NCBI RefSeq assembly: GCF_950295315.1
Contig: NC_080171.1
Span: 114,210,093 to 114,274,092 of the forward strand
Direction: 5' to 3'
DNA from: Erinaceus europaeus
Taxonomy: Eukaryota > Chordata > Mammalia > Eulipotyphla > Erinaceidae
Length of the DNA: 64,000 nt
Positions 21,676 to 33,773 of the stretch are shown in pieces (the first letter of the stretch is position 1; each line of letters starts with the position of its first letter). Position numbers and translations under genes: made by a program. The notes beneath the pieces are model-generated. The model did no database searches and had not been told where the DNA came from. It saw nothing but the letters and a program-made list of their open reading frames with translations.

Positions 21676-21935
21676 GGGGCCAGGTGGTGATGCAGCTTCA
21701 GTCAATACCCTGATCTCCACCTGTACAGAGAGTGGCGTGAGGAGGCTTCATTAACAGTGGGACAGTCCTGCAAAGCTCTTTTTCTCTGTCTCTCTCCCTC
21801 TCTCTCTCTGTCTCTATCAGAAAGAAGGAAAACAAAAGAAGGGAGGAAGGAAGGAAGAAAGGAAGGAAGGGAGAGAGGAAGAGAAAGGAAGGAAGGAAGG
21901 CAAGGAAAGAGAAGTAGGTAGGAAGGGAGAAAAAA
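21676..21935 (+). repeat. Decayed type B SINE and (GGAA)n tract
   Basis: The SINE has lost most of its B box. Its tail runs into a GGAA/GAAG-rich microsatellite at 21,838-21,935. Confidence 0.55.
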
Positions 21936-21969
21936 AATCACAGGAATGGTGGAGTCATTGTGCAGGCAC

Positions 21970-22560
21970 TGAGCCCCTTTTGAAAACCCTGGTGGCAAAA
22001 CAGCAACAAAAATGGAATGTTTTTCACAGGCAGAAGCTGGAAAACAAGACCAGAAGAGAAAACACTAAGCAGAATCTGGACTGGGGCTGGTGGACTGCAC
22101 CAAAGGCAAAGACTCTGGGGTGGGTGGCGGTGGTGGAGAGTCCAGGTCCTGGAAAAGGGTGACAGAGGACCGACCTACTGGGGGTTGTATTGTTATGTGG
22201 AAAACTGAGAAAGGTTATGCATGTACAAACTATTGTATTTACTGTTGAATATAAAACATTAATCCCCCAATAAAGAAAAAAAAAAAGAAAAAGTGAATGA
22301 TAAATCATGGCATACGCATTTAATGAAATGGTATTCAACCATAAAAAGTGTTACACTCACCATTACCACAGCAGAGATAGACCTCAAACATCAGGCCAGC
22401 GAAAAGGGGGCGTGTCCCAAATCACGTCACAGCCAGTTTCACGGGTGCTTACCTGTATCCAAAGGCACAGACTGTGCGCTCTGGATCCCTGCCATTCACA
22501 GGGTGTCAACTATATGCCAATAAAGCTTTGGTATCAGCAAGTACTGTACGAAGAGCACTC
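21970..22560 (+). mobile_element. Two adjacent L1 3' end fragments
   Basis: The first ends CCCCCAATAAAGAAAAAAAA near 22,285. The second starts with GATAAATCATGGCATACGC, the ATGGAATATTATTCAACC-like L1 block, and carries on to about 22,560. Confidence 0.65.
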
Positions 22561-22599
22561 TCTTTGCCAAAGTTTTCTGCATCTTTTGTTTTATTTATT

Positions 22600-23032
22600 T
22601 ATATTTTTTCTTCTTTTTTCTTTTCTTTTCCCTTTTGTTACCTTGTGATTTTATTGTTGTAGTTATCGTTGTTATTATTGATGTTGTCATCGTTGTGTAG
22701 GACAGAGAGAAATAGAGAGAAGAGAAGAAGACAAGAGACGAGAGAGAAAGACAGACACCTGCAGACTTGCTTCACCGCCTGTGAAGCGACTCCCTTGCAG
22801 GTGCCGAGCAGGGGCTTGAACTGGGATCCTTACACTGGTCCTTGCACTTTATACCACCTGTACTTAACCCGCTGCACTACTACCCGACTCCCTATTTATT
22901 TATATTTTACTAGAGCACTGCTCAGCTCTACTTTATGGTAGTAATGGTGGTACAGGGAATTGAACCTGGGACTTTGGAGCCTCAGCTATAAGAGTCTCTT
23001 TGCATAGCCATTATGCTATCTACCTCCGACTG
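22600..23032 (-). repeat. Type A SINE (22600-22893) and type D SINE (22895-23032)
   Basis: The A head ends CCCGACTCCC and is followed directly by the tail of the D copy. Confidence 0.8.
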
Positions 23033-23034
23033 CC

Positions 23035-23500
23035 AAAGTTTTCATTAAGGCCGGAGAACACAGTAGAGTGGCCATCATGGAAATCCAAGCTGTTTCACCC
23101 ACCCTCCTCCAGCACCTGTGCTCTGAATGTCATGTGGGTTAGTGGGGAGCTCCCAGGGCACCCGGATGTCTATGACCTGGGAACAAACTGCTGATGGTGG
23201 GTGCAAGCTTTCCTGGCGTGGGGCTGGGGGCAGCAGTGCCAGATTGCAGGCCCTAAGGGCACCAGAGTGAAGCTGGTTCCACCCTGGGAAGCTCAGGATC
23301 CAGGCCTGACTCACCTGGGCATCCGGGTCACCCAGCCCTGCAGGGCCTGAGGGAGGAAGGAGCCAGTCTCCAGTCTCCTAGGCAGGAGACTGCTCTGTGA
23401 GGGACTCTCGCCCCAGTGCAAGCTGAGATCTCCCCTGGTAGAAACCTCCCCTTTGTTCTCCAGCTCTCAACCCAACCTGACCTTCACTTGGTGTTGGTTG
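23035..23500. other. Unassigned GC-rich sequence
   Basis: Unique-looking, with no convincing exon. Confidence 0.4.
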
Positions 23501-23504
23501 TTTT

Positions 23505-23960
23505 TTTAAAAGTGATTTACTAATGATTAACAAGATTGTAAGATAACAGTGGTACAATTCCTTACAGTTCCCACAACCAGAATTCCATGTCTCACTCATC
23601 CCTCCCCTCTATCGGAAACTTCTCTATTCTTTATCCCTTTGGGAATATGGACCTAAATTCTTTATGGGGTGCAGAAGGTGGAAGATCTGGCTTCTGTAAT
23701 TGCTTCTCTGCTGGACATGGACATTGGCAGGTGGATCCACACTCCCAGCCTGTTTCTATCTTTCCCTAGTGGGGCAGGGGTCTGGAGAGGTAAGGTTCCA
23801 GGACATGTTGGTGAGGTCATCTGCCCAGGGAAGTCAGGATGGAATCATAGTAGCATCTGCAGGAGAAATTGTTTAATAAACATGAATCTAAAGGTAGAAT
23901 AGAACAGATGAAACTAGGGGTCTTCTTGTGGGAAGAAGCTAGGGAATCTGCTTTAGGTAT
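23505..23960 (+). repeat. Repeat X, partial copy
   Basis: Contains GGGTGCAGAAGGTGGAAG and TGGCTTCTGTAATTGCTTC in the same order as the other copies. Confidence 0.65.
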
Positions 23961-24261
23961 GTTCCAAGGTGGCCTTCACGCTTAGACAAGGTGGCCTTCA
24001 CTCCCTAGACACAAAGCCATTGGTGGAGCAGCCACCAATGAGATGGCTAGATGGTGCCCTGTGGGTGGGGTTGGGGATGGGAATGGCACACTTCGAGGAA
24101 GTCTGGTGTATCTGTGCAAAAGTGTAAAAGACAACGGCTTCTCTCAGCCAGCAAGGTCCATGAAGCGAGAGATCCACTCCAGGCTGTCTATGTGGGCCAC
24201 AGGTGGCTTCAAGCCCAGTTTGTGATGAATGAAATTTCTTATTCTATTGAATTTGAATGTT

Positions 24262-25040
24262 TTTAAATTTTTTTTTATCTTTATTTGTTGGCTAGAGACA
24301 GTCAGAAATTGAGAGGAAAGGGGGTGATAGAGAGGGAGACAGAGAGACACCTACAGCACTGCTTCATCACTTGTGAAGCTTTCCCCTTGCAGGTGGGGAC
24401 CGAGGGCTCGAACCTGGGTCCTTGTGCACTGTAACATGTGCACTCAACCAGGTGCACCACCACCTGGTCCCTAATTTTTTTTATATTTATTTATTCCCTT
24501 TTGTTGCCCTTGTTGTTTTATTGTTGTAGTTATTGTTGTTATTGATGTCGTCGTCATGGTCGGATAGGACAGAGAAATGGAGAGAGGAGGGGAAGACAGA
24601 GAGGGGGAGAGAAAGATAGACACCTGCAGACCTGCTTCACCACTTGTGAAGCGACTCCCCTGCAGGTGGGGAGCCGGGGCTCCAACCGGATCCTTATGCT
24701 GGTCCTTGCGCTTTGCGCCACGTGTGCTTAACTCGCTGCACTACCACCCGACTCCCCTTCGATGGTTTTTAAAAAAATATTTATTTATTCCCTTTTGTTC
24801 CCCTTGTAGTTTTATTTTTGTAATTATTATTGATGTCATTGTTGTTGGATAGGACAGAGAGAAATGGAGACAGGAGGGGAAGACAGAGAGGAGGTGAGAA
24901 AGATAGACACCGGCAGACCTGCTTTACCACCTGTGAAGGGACTCCCCTGCAGGTGGGGAGCTGGGGACTTGAACCGGGATCCTTATGCTGGTCCTTGCGC
25001 TTCGTGTCATGTGTGCTTAACCAATTGTACTACCCGAATT
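24262..25040 (-). repeat. Run of three SINEs: type B, type A, type A
   Basis: B about 24,262-24,472, A about 24,475-24,757, A about 24,775-25,040, all in the same orientation and head to tail. Confidence 0.82.
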
Positions 25041-25261
25041 TGAATGGGTTTAGAGGCAAATCTCCACATATGGCTATTAGCTTTCGTTTATTTGGACAGG
25101 GTGTTTGTGGTAGCCTGAGGATGGTGTGGGCAGGGTCCCCTCACTGTGGGGTGGGCCGGGAGGAGTTGGAGCTAAGTCAGATCTAACTGTTTGTGCATTT
25201 ATAGCATCAGGTCATGCACCGTGGACCTGGAAACTTGAGTCACGAGCTTCTTTCTCTCTCT

Positions 25262-25519
25262 TTCTTTTTTCTTCCTTCCTTCCTTCCTTCCTTCCTTCCT
25301 TCCTTTCTTTTTAAGATTTTAGTTATTTATTCATGAGAAAGATAGGAAGAGAGAGAGAAAGAGCCAGACATCACTCTGGTACATGTGCTGCCAGGGACTG
25401 AACTCAGGACCTCATGCTTGAGAGTCCAGTGCTTTATCCACTACACCACTTCCTGGACCACTCCACTTTCTATTTTTTATTTTACTTTATTTTATTTTAT
25501 TTATTAGAAAGAGAGAAGC

Positions 25520-25570
<51 letters not shown>

Positions 25571-25672
25571 AAGAGATTGGACCACAACACCAATATTTCC
25601 TTCAGTGTGGTGGGGGCTGGACTTGAACCTGGGTCATGCACACTATCCGAGTGAGTTATTTTGCTAGCCAGC
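25262..25672 (-). repeat. (TTCC)n, type C SINE, (GA)n and a SINE remnant
   Basis: TTCC tract 25,266-25,312, type C 25,312-25,462, and GA tract 25,522-25,567 within a shortened B-like copy. Confidence 0.65.
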
Positions 25673-25674
25673 AT

Positions 25675-26430
25675 CCTTGAACCATCTGTCTGGCAGCCTG
25701 CCCAACAGACTGTTTCTGTTCCTGTGTGTGTCCCCCTCTTGGCCTCTTCTTATCTCCCTGTCTGTCTCTCTCTGTCTAGAGATGGCATCTCTGCTGTTGC
25801 TTGGCCAGGGGTGCAGGGGTGGGGAAGGATCCCCCTGCTGGCTGGCTCCTGTGGTCCCCAGTCACTGAGTTAAATGGAGACTGTGACCAGGACCATGAGC
25901 TCCTGTGTATCCCGGAGGGGCTGGACTCCACCTTCTGTGTGTCAAGGCTCCTCATACAATGCCCACCGCCCGACTTGTTCACAGTATGGCTTTGACGGAA
26001 TCATTCTGCACCGTATCTTTATTCAGATTCCGTGTTGGGAGAGAAAACACAGCGTGTGCTCAGACTGCTATTATGAAACTATTTGGTAATGAACCCAGTT
26101 AATCTTTTTTTTTTACAGGAAAAAAAAAAAGTCTGTGGACACATTCCACTGCTGCTTCTGAGGGGTGGAGGCAGGATGAGTCAGACTTAGCAGGCACTGG
26201 CTCCCAGCCCACGGAGGCCCTCATGAAGCTGGGGTCCCTGGGCTGCCTGTGTGGGATATAGCCAGCTGGCCCCTCTGCCCTGGCCTGGCCCTGGGTCCCA
26301 GGGCTGCCTGTGGTGAGTGATTGGTTCCTGCTCTGCTCACTGCCTAGTCTGCACTGAACCTGGATCCAGGCTTCCACCTGCTCCTCAACCAGCAGCCCCC
26401 ACCCGCCCCACAGAATCTCCATGGTGAGAA
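25675..26430. other. Unassigned sequence
   Basis: GC-moderate unique DNA without a recognised gene. Confidence 0.4.
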
Positions 26431-26431
26431 T

Positions 26432-26940
26432 TTTTTTTTTTTTTTTTTGTAGATAGACTACAGCACCAAAGCTTCTTTAAGTGTATTAGGGGCCATGCTC
26501 AAACCTGGGTCTTGCACAAGTGGCAAAGATTTTATAAATGGGAGAGAGGTCACAGTGTGTGAGTTCCGACATGCCACCCCTCCACTCTCCACCCCTTCCA
26601 TCACTGTTCCTGTCACCCATCCACTGGGCCAAACAGAAGCAGAATTTACCAACTGGTCCCTGGGCTGACTGCTCTCTCTGGGGTGCTGGTCAACTCCAGG
26701 TCCAGAGGTTGGCAGTGGCTTGTTTGATTTTTGAGGGATCACTGTGAAACTCTTTAGTGAGGGTTTCTACAGAAGGGCAAACACATTCTTAGTTTATTCA
26801 GCACGATACAGCAGAATATAGTGCAGAGACATTAAAACATATTTATTTATTAATGAGGGATAGAGGAGGAGGGGTGAGGTGGAGAAAGAGAACCAGACAT
26901 CACTCTGGTACATGTACTGCCAGGGACCAAACTCAGAGGA
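26432..26940 (-). repeat. Two short SINE fragments with unique spacer
   Basis: A B-like remnant around 26,450-26,525 and a type C part at 26,840-26,938. The DNA between is unrecognised. Confidence 0.4.
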
Positions 26941-27119
26941 CAGGAAGAGAGAGAGGCCAGAACAGCTTGGCACAAGGCAACCATTCTGTCTGAACCATGT
27001 TCCAGCCTTGAGCTGTTGCTTTTGATTTCTGTCTTCACACTGAGTGTGAAGGAATCTCTCACAGAGGTTGATGTGAATTCCCTAATGACCAGTAATATTG
27101 AGCACCTTTCCCAGGGCTG

Positions 27120-27480
27120 GACAGACACGTGGACCTACTACAAGTTGCCCAGGAAACTGACGGTTTTTCAGGAAGTGACCTAAAGGAGATGTGCCAAGAC
27201 GCTGCCCTCCTTTGTGTGAGGGAGTATGTCAACTCTGCATCGGAAGAAAGACATGATGAAGATAAAATCTGGCCTGTGCAACAGCAGGACCTGCACCGAG
27301 CAATTGAGAAGATGAAGAAGTCCAAGGATGCTGCGTCTCAGAATGGTTTTAAAGCACATTTGTTTAGATTAAGAGTAGAGATAATTTGTACAGTGCAGAG
27401 TGGCCTGGTCTGGTATGCCCTCTGATCTGTAGGAGAGACAGAACAGGAGGAGGAATGTTCTTTAAGCAGGGAGGTTCATG
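27120..27480 (+). pseudogene. ATAD1: ATAD1 retrocopy, 5'-truncated and frameshifted
   Basis: The reading frame from 27120 gives DRHVDLLQVAQETDGFSGSD, then LKEMCQDAALLCVREYVNS, ending in DLHRAIEKMKKSKDAASQN. This is the C-terminal end of the AAA+ ATPase ATAD1 (Msp1/Thorase), which extracts misplaced tail-anchored proteins from mitochondria. After the Asn codon near 27343 an extra base shifts the frame, but the nucleotide match continues through the normal terminal codons to the old TAA at 27370-27372 and into sequence resembling the ATAD1 3' UTR. The body is intronless, joined directly to 3' UTR and lacks the ATPase core, so it is a 5'-truncated processed pseudogene. A charged Arg in the parental IRPVQQQ motif is Trp here. 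A type A SINE follows at 27,492. Confidence 0.85.
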
Positions 27481-27491
27481 ACACTGGTTTT

Positions 27492-27772
27492 ATTTTTTTT
27501 AATATTTATTATTTATTCCCTTTTGTTGCCCTTGTTGTTTTATTGTTGTAGTTATTATTGTTGTTGATGTTTATGTTGTCATTGTTGGATAGGACAGAGA
27601 GAAATGGAGAGAGGAGGGGAAGACAGAGAGGGGGAGAGAAAGACAGACACCTGCAGACCTGCTTCACCGCCTGTGAAGCGACTCTCCTGCAGGTGGGGAG
27701 CCGGGGGCTCGAACTGGGATCTTTACACCAGTCTTTGCGCTTCATGCTGCGTGCGCTTAACCCGCTGGGCAC
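27492..27772 (-). repeat. Type A SINE, near consensus
   Basis: Lies directly after the ATAD1 retrocopy. The last head bases are missing. Confidence 0.87.
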
Positions 27773-28104
27773 TGGTTTTATATCTGTAAGTTACTGAGAC
27801 ATAAGTGTTGTGTAAATGGTATAAGCATTTGTCAGAAATCATGAGGAGGAACCATTTAATCTAGCCTGAGTCTGGGTGCTTGTGTTTGCCCTCTCTAGCT
27901 ATATGTCACAGCAGCCTTATAGCGCCTTCAGCTGGCCTCAGAGGAGTCAGGGACTTGTGGTCGTTGCTATTAAGCAGGTGTGAGCAAGTGCTGACCAGAT
28001 AGGACACCTGTCTTTCCACGCATGTAGCCTAGGATCAGACCCCGGTGCCTTATGGGAGGTGTCAAGGCACTGAATGAAAGCCCCGCTGCTATGGTATTTC
28101 TCTT

Positions 28105-28432
28105 TCTCTTAAGTTTTATTTATTTATTTATTATTTTAAAATATTTATCTATTTATTATTTTTAAAATATTTATTTACCCTTCTGTTGCCCTTGTTGTAG
28201 TTATTATTGTTGTTGTTGATGTCGTCGTTGTTAGATAGGACAGAGAGAAATGGAGAGAGGAGGGGAAGACAGAGAGGGGGAGAGAAAGACAGACACCTGC
28301 AGACCTGCTTCACCGCCTGTGAAGTGACTCCCCTGCAGGTGGGGAGCCGGGGGCTCGAACCGGGATCCTTAAGCCAGTCCTTGCGCTTTGCGCCACGTGT
28401 GCTTAACCTGCTGCGCTACCACCCGGCTTCCT
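28105..28432 (-). repeat. Type A SINE with long TTTATTTATT tail
   Basis: Near-consensus body and an expanded tail at 28,113-28,180. Confidence 0.87.
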
Positions 28433-28679
28433 TTCTCTATCTGTTTTTATCCATTTTTTTCTACAGTCTTGCTTTCACTTCCTTTCTAAGTCACACCCAC
28501 ACCTATTACTACTTCTGAAGGTCCTTCCTCTTTCCTCTTCTCTCTCAGATAAGCATAACAGTGCCTGACTTCCTCTGGTATCTTCCAGATTTGCTTCATT
28601 TTAAGTAATGCTATAAAGACAAAAGAGTCCTGGTGACAAATGTCTGGGGTCCTGGTGGAATTAGGGTCCCTTTGGTTAT

Positions 28680-30310
28680 CTTCTTCTATTGTTTTCCCTC
28701 TCTAGGAGGATGGACTAGAATTCTTTACGGGGTGCAGAAGGTGGAAGGTCTGGCTTCTGTAATTGCTTCTCCATTGGACATGGATGTTGGCAGGTGGATC
28801 CACACCCCCAGTCTGTTTCTATCTTTCCCTAATGGGGTAGGACTCTGGAGAGGTGAGGTTCTGGGACATGTTGGCAAGGTTATCTGGCCAAGGAAGTCAG
28901 GATGGAATTGTAGTAGCATCTGCAACTTGGTGGCTGAAAGGCAGTAAGATATGAAGCAGGAGTAAATGTTTAATAGACAGGAACCAAAGAGAAGGAATAC
29001 AGCAGATGAGAATAAAGACCCTGGGGTGGAAACAAGTTAGGATGTCTATTTTATGCATGTTTCTAGAGGCCCAGGACTTTAATAATCTTTGCTTGAGCTT
29101 GGCAGCTGACATGAAGGTAGACTAGAAATATTGTCTGTGGAGGATGGTGTCAGAGTTGAGAATAGAAGTTGAAAGCTGGATTAGGGCAAAGAGTAGCTAC
29201 AGGCTTGAAATATATATTTAAATACAATGAACTGTTTACCACATCTATCTAACCCAGGGCCCATGTATATTCACTTTTAGCAAAGAAACCTGTATAACCT
29301 CTGAGTCCCTATCTGTCTGAACCTGCAGTTCATGGTCATAGCTGGGAACGTTCTGGGCTGCACTCATTACAGGACCAGCCTTCCTTGAGTGGCAGAGTAG
29401 GCTGACCCATCCTCGCTTTAGAAAGTGGGGCAGTCCTTGTCATTGCTAGTTTATAGTGGTCCTGAAGAGGTCCACGTCAGGACTTCTGATGAGACTCCTG
29501 ATTGAAGTGACCAGTGATGGTAAACAGAAGGATCTAGAGAAGCCTAGGCCCATCGTACCTATGTGGGAATACCAGGCTTCTCTGATGAGGATTCCAAGTG
29601 ATGAGGTGGCCTGGTATTGGCTAAAACAGCCATCATTAAGTGAGCTAGTCTCTAGCCCTCTTCCAGCTTTTATAGTCCCTTCTCCGCCTGACAAGCTCGG
29701 ACTTTCGCCCGGTTGTTCAAGTCTTGAATGCCATTTGTTGTAACTGAGCCAGTATTAGGCTTACAGAGTCCAGGCTCGAGTTAGGGAAGAAATAGACCTA
29801 GGCTTTTAGTATAGTCTAAGTTAACTTTCGCATTTATTTGTTTGATGGTTCTAATCAAGTTTGTCAGAGGAACAACTGTCCTTTAAATATTTTTTGGCCA
29901 GTATGTATCACTTAGACAGTTCTATATGGTGCTTCTTCTAAAGCTTGGCAAGGGGTAACAATAATGTTGATGCCCTGTCAGAAGAGATGAAAAGATGGAA
30001 GATTAAATATTACTTATTTCCCTTTGTAGAGTTAGTTGACTGGCTAGAGGGAAGTGAAGTAGGGGATAGGAGAGGCCAATGTTTAGGCCTCGGCGATAAG
30101 TAAATATTTGATTAGGGAATTTATGGGGCCTTCTTTAGTTCCTTCTACTAGATTGCCAAGCTTATTAGGTCTAAGTCTAACCACAGAGGACTATTAAGCA
30201 CTTTTATTTTGAGGTATTAAATTGCCCCTAACTTTTGGAGATGTGAACATATATACACAATACCATAGGCCCTAGCTTACATCTAGAATATGTAACTTTG
30301 TTAGGAAAAA
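28680..30310 (+). repeat. Repeat X-related long element
   Basis: Positions 28,690-28,930 match repeat X (GTGCAGAAGGTGGAAGGTCT). The following 1.3 kb is AT-rich, holds no SINE and no credible ORF, and could be the rest of a longer relative or unrelated unique DNA. No function was recognised. Confidence 0.45.
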
Positions 30311-30349
30311 AAAAAAAGCCATTTGAAATGGAATCAGGTAGTCTCATGT

Positions 30350-30628
30350 GTAGTGCAGGGCTTGCTTGGTACCTGCACTACAAATCCTTCACTCCCAGTG
30401 GCCATTTTTTTTCTTTTTCTTCTTTCTATTTTATTAGATAAAACAGAGAGGAATTGAGAGAGGAAGGAGAGATAGAGAGGGAGAGAGAAAGATAGATACC
30501 TGCAGACCTGCTTCTTCACTCGTGAAGCTTTCCCCCTGCAGGTGGGTACCAGGGGCTTGATCACGGTCCTTGCACACTGTGATGTGAGGGCTTAACCAGG
30601 TGTGTCACCGCCTGTCCCCCCCCCCTTT
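30350..30628 (-). repeat. Type B-like SINE
   Basis: Contains the extension GGCCATTTTTTTT and a head ending in a C tract. Confidence 0.7.
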
Positions 30629-31084
30629 CCTTTATATTTGATGATCCATGGGGAATAGGACTGGGGTCTGTGTGCGTGAGCCCGGAGTGACCAGGGATTT
30701 GCAGTCACAAGTGCCAGAATGAAGCTATAGTACCGAGGTGGCTATAAAACACAAGTTTAAGGTTTCAGGTACACCTCAGGCTGGTGGGGAAAACAGACTC
30801 TCCACAGGCTGTGTGCTGTAAGTGGAGTGCTTCTCCCTAGCTCCACCCCAGCATTTGTTACTAAGGAAATTGAACATTAATATGGCAGCAGCCAGGCTAG
30901 CGGCCTTCTAATAGACTGATGGCCACAGTCAACTCCTGCACAACTTGTAGCTGTTATCTCCCTGCTATTATAAAGTTGTAGGCACAAAAATGCAATTGAA
31001 TTGGGGTGCCTGGACTTGGCTCACCCAGGCCCTGCTTGCCTGATCAAAGTTCTGTTTCTTTTTTATTCTTTTTAAGTTCTATGT

Positions 31085-31640
31085 CTTTTTTTTTTTTTAA
31101 TTGTCAGAGGGAGTAAACAAGGAAGAGAGAACCAGAGTATTACATTGGCATATGTATTGCTGGGAATTGAACTCAGGAACTCATATTTAAGAGTCTAATA
31201 CTTTATCCACTGCACCACTTCCCAGGTTGTAAAGTTCTGTGTCTTTAAGGGTATCTTCCTTTGTTTTGTTTTGTTTAATTGCCACCTCGGTGCCTGCATG
31301 GTGATGAATCCACTGCTCCTGGTGAACGTTTTTCCCTTTTTATTTATTTATTTTTTAAAATTTTTTATATTTATTTATTTATTCCCTTTTGTTGTCCTTG
31401 TTGTTTTATTGTTGTAATTATTATTGATGTCATTGTTGTTGGATAGGATGGAGAGAAATGGAGAGAGGAGGGGAAGACAGAGAGGGGGAGAGAAAGATAG
31501 ACACCTGCAGACCTGCTTCACCGCCTGTGAAGCGAACCCCCTGCAGGTGGGGAACCGGGGCCTCGAACCAAGATCCTCATGCCGGTCCTTGTGCTTTGCG
31601 CCACGTGCGCTTAACCCGTTATACTACTGCTCGACTCTCT
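31085..31640 (-). repeat. Type C SINE (31085-31230) and type A SINE with extension (31270-31640)
   Basis: Both are close to full length. Confidence 0.8.
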
Positions 31641-31649
31641 TCCCTTTAT

Positions 31650-32365
31650 ATTTTTGAAGTGAAGTGGAGCATTTCTTCATGTGTCTGTGGGCCATGCGCA
31701 TCTCTTCTTTAGAAATCTGTATAGTTCTTTGGTCCACTTTTTTTTACTGGGTTATTTTTGCTTCTTTTATAGATCTTTACCAAATCTGTATAGATGTTTG
31801 ATATCAGCTGTTTGTCTGATGTGTGATGTGCAAATATCTTCTGTGTAATGAATGGTTGCCTGGTTATCCTTGTGTAGTTTGCTTTTACCGTGCACAAGCT
31901 TTTTAGTTTCATGTGATCGAATTGATTTACTGATGTCACAGCATAGTCTTCTTACTGTAGAATCATGATATGCTTTAAAATCTGGTGTTGTGGGCAGGGG
32001 AGACAGCATAAAGATTATGCAAACAGACTCTCATGCCTGAGACTCCTAAATCCCAGGTTGGATCCCTCACACCACCATAAGCCAGAGCTCAGCAGTGCTC
32101 TGGTGTTTCTCTCTGTCTCTCTCTCTCTGCATTTCTCTAATAAATAAAATATTTTTTAGAAGTTTACTCTTTATAAAAAAAATCTGGTGTTGTTAATCCC
32201 CAACTTTGTTCTTTACCAAGTAATCTAGGTTGATTAGGTCCCTTGAGTTTCCATATAAATTTTTAGAATCATCTTGTCAAATTCCTGTTGGAAATTTAGT
32301 TGATATTATATTTAGGACACAGGTCAATTAGAGAATGGACATTTTATCAAAATTGAGTTTTCTTT
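31650..32365 (-). mobile_element. L1 3' end, split by a type D SINE
   Basis: Antisense L1 with TTTGATATCAGCTGTTTGTC and the ACAAGCTTTTTAGTTTCATG block. A type D SINE sits at 31,985-32,160. Confidence 0.75.
31985..32160 (+). repeat. Type D SINE inside L1
   Basis: GGGCAGGGGAGACAGCATAA head, CCATAAGCCAGAGCTCAGCA body, AATAAA-rich tail. Confidence 0.78.
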
Positions 32366-32369
32366 CTTT

Positions 32370-32962
32370 TTTTAAAAAAAACTAAAAAATTTTTATTTAT
32401 TTTCCCTTTTGTTGCCTTGTTGTTTTTATTGTTGTAGTTATTATTGTTGTTACTGATGTTGTTGTTGTTAGGACAGAGAGAAATGGAGAGAGGAGGGGAA
32501 GACAGAAAGGGGGAGAGAAAGAGAGACACATGCAGACCTGCTTCACTGCCTGTGAAGTGACTCTCCTGCAGATGGGGAGCTGGGAGCTTGAACCGGGATC
32601 CTTACACCAGTCCTTGCACTTTGCACCACGTGCGCTAAACCCATAGCACTACCGCCCAACTCCCAACATTGAGTTTTCTAACCCGCAGACTCAGCATTTG
32701 CTAGTCTTTTTTTTTTCCTTCTTCTATTTTTTAAACATCCACTTATTTTTATTTATTTTTTATTATCTTCACTTATTGGATAGAGACAGCCAGAAATCTA
32801 GAGGGTAGGAAGAGATAGGGAGAGAGACAGAGAGACACCTGCAGCACTGCTTCACCACTTGCAAAGCTTTCCCCCTGCCAGGTGGAGACCAGGGGATTGA
32901 ACCTGGATCCTTGTGCACTATAACATATGTGCTCAACCAGGTGCCCCACCACCCGGCCTGCT
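32370..32962 (-). repeat. Type A SINE (32370-32664) and type B SINE (32745-32962)
   Basis: Both full length, with about 80 bp of L1-like or unique sequence between. Confidence 0.8.
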
Positions 32963-32964
32963 TC

Positions 32965-33645
32965 TTCCATTTGTATATATGTCTTTCACATCTTGTGTCA
33001 GTTTGTCAAAAATCATTTCATATCTTTTGGCATTCTAGCTGGCAAAAGTACATCAATTAATTTTCCACAGCCGTGAGTCTGAATACCAAAGGACTGGATT
33101 TCTTACGGCGGCGAAGTCAGAATTCTCTGGTGGGAGGACTAGGGGTGGGAAGAATGTTTGCCATGGTTTTGTGGCAGGAAGAAAACAATATGAGGGGGAG
33201 ACACAGATTTCAGTCCTTTGTGCTACCTACTGTCTCAAAAGAAAAGAAAGAAAGAGCACAAAGCAGCTAGGACAGAGGTAAGTAGGTATGCCTTGAGTAA
33301 GAAATACTCCAACCTCAGACTGTTTAGCAAGGATAGCATATTAGCATATTCCTTTTAATGTAAAAGCTGGAGTGGTAAAGTCTGACTTCCTGTGGTACTA
33401 GGCAGAAAAGGACCAATTTTGCCTATTTTCAGTTGGGCCATCCATGAATTTCTGGAACAAATCCTATTTAGTCATAAAATATCACCCTTTTCATAGACTA
33501 TTGCATTCAGTCGACTAAGTTTGGGGTTTCTAAATTCTTTACTCCTGTAGGTTTTAGCCTCCTGATGACAATCAGTTGGCTAGAAAGGCCTGGGGCCGGT
33601 TCATCTGGGCCCCAGTGAGTTTGTCATAGACATTTCTTTTTTCCT
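32965..33645. other. Unassigned sequence
   Basis: Unique AT-moderate DNA; nothing recognised. Confidence 0.4.
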
Positions 33646-33773
33646 TTTTTTTTTCTTGCCTCCAGGGTTATTATTGCTGGGGCTCAGTGCCTGCACCATG
33701 AATCCACTGCTCCTGAGGCCATTTCTCCCCCTTTTGTTGCCCTTGTTGTAATTATTGTTAACTGTTGTTTGTT

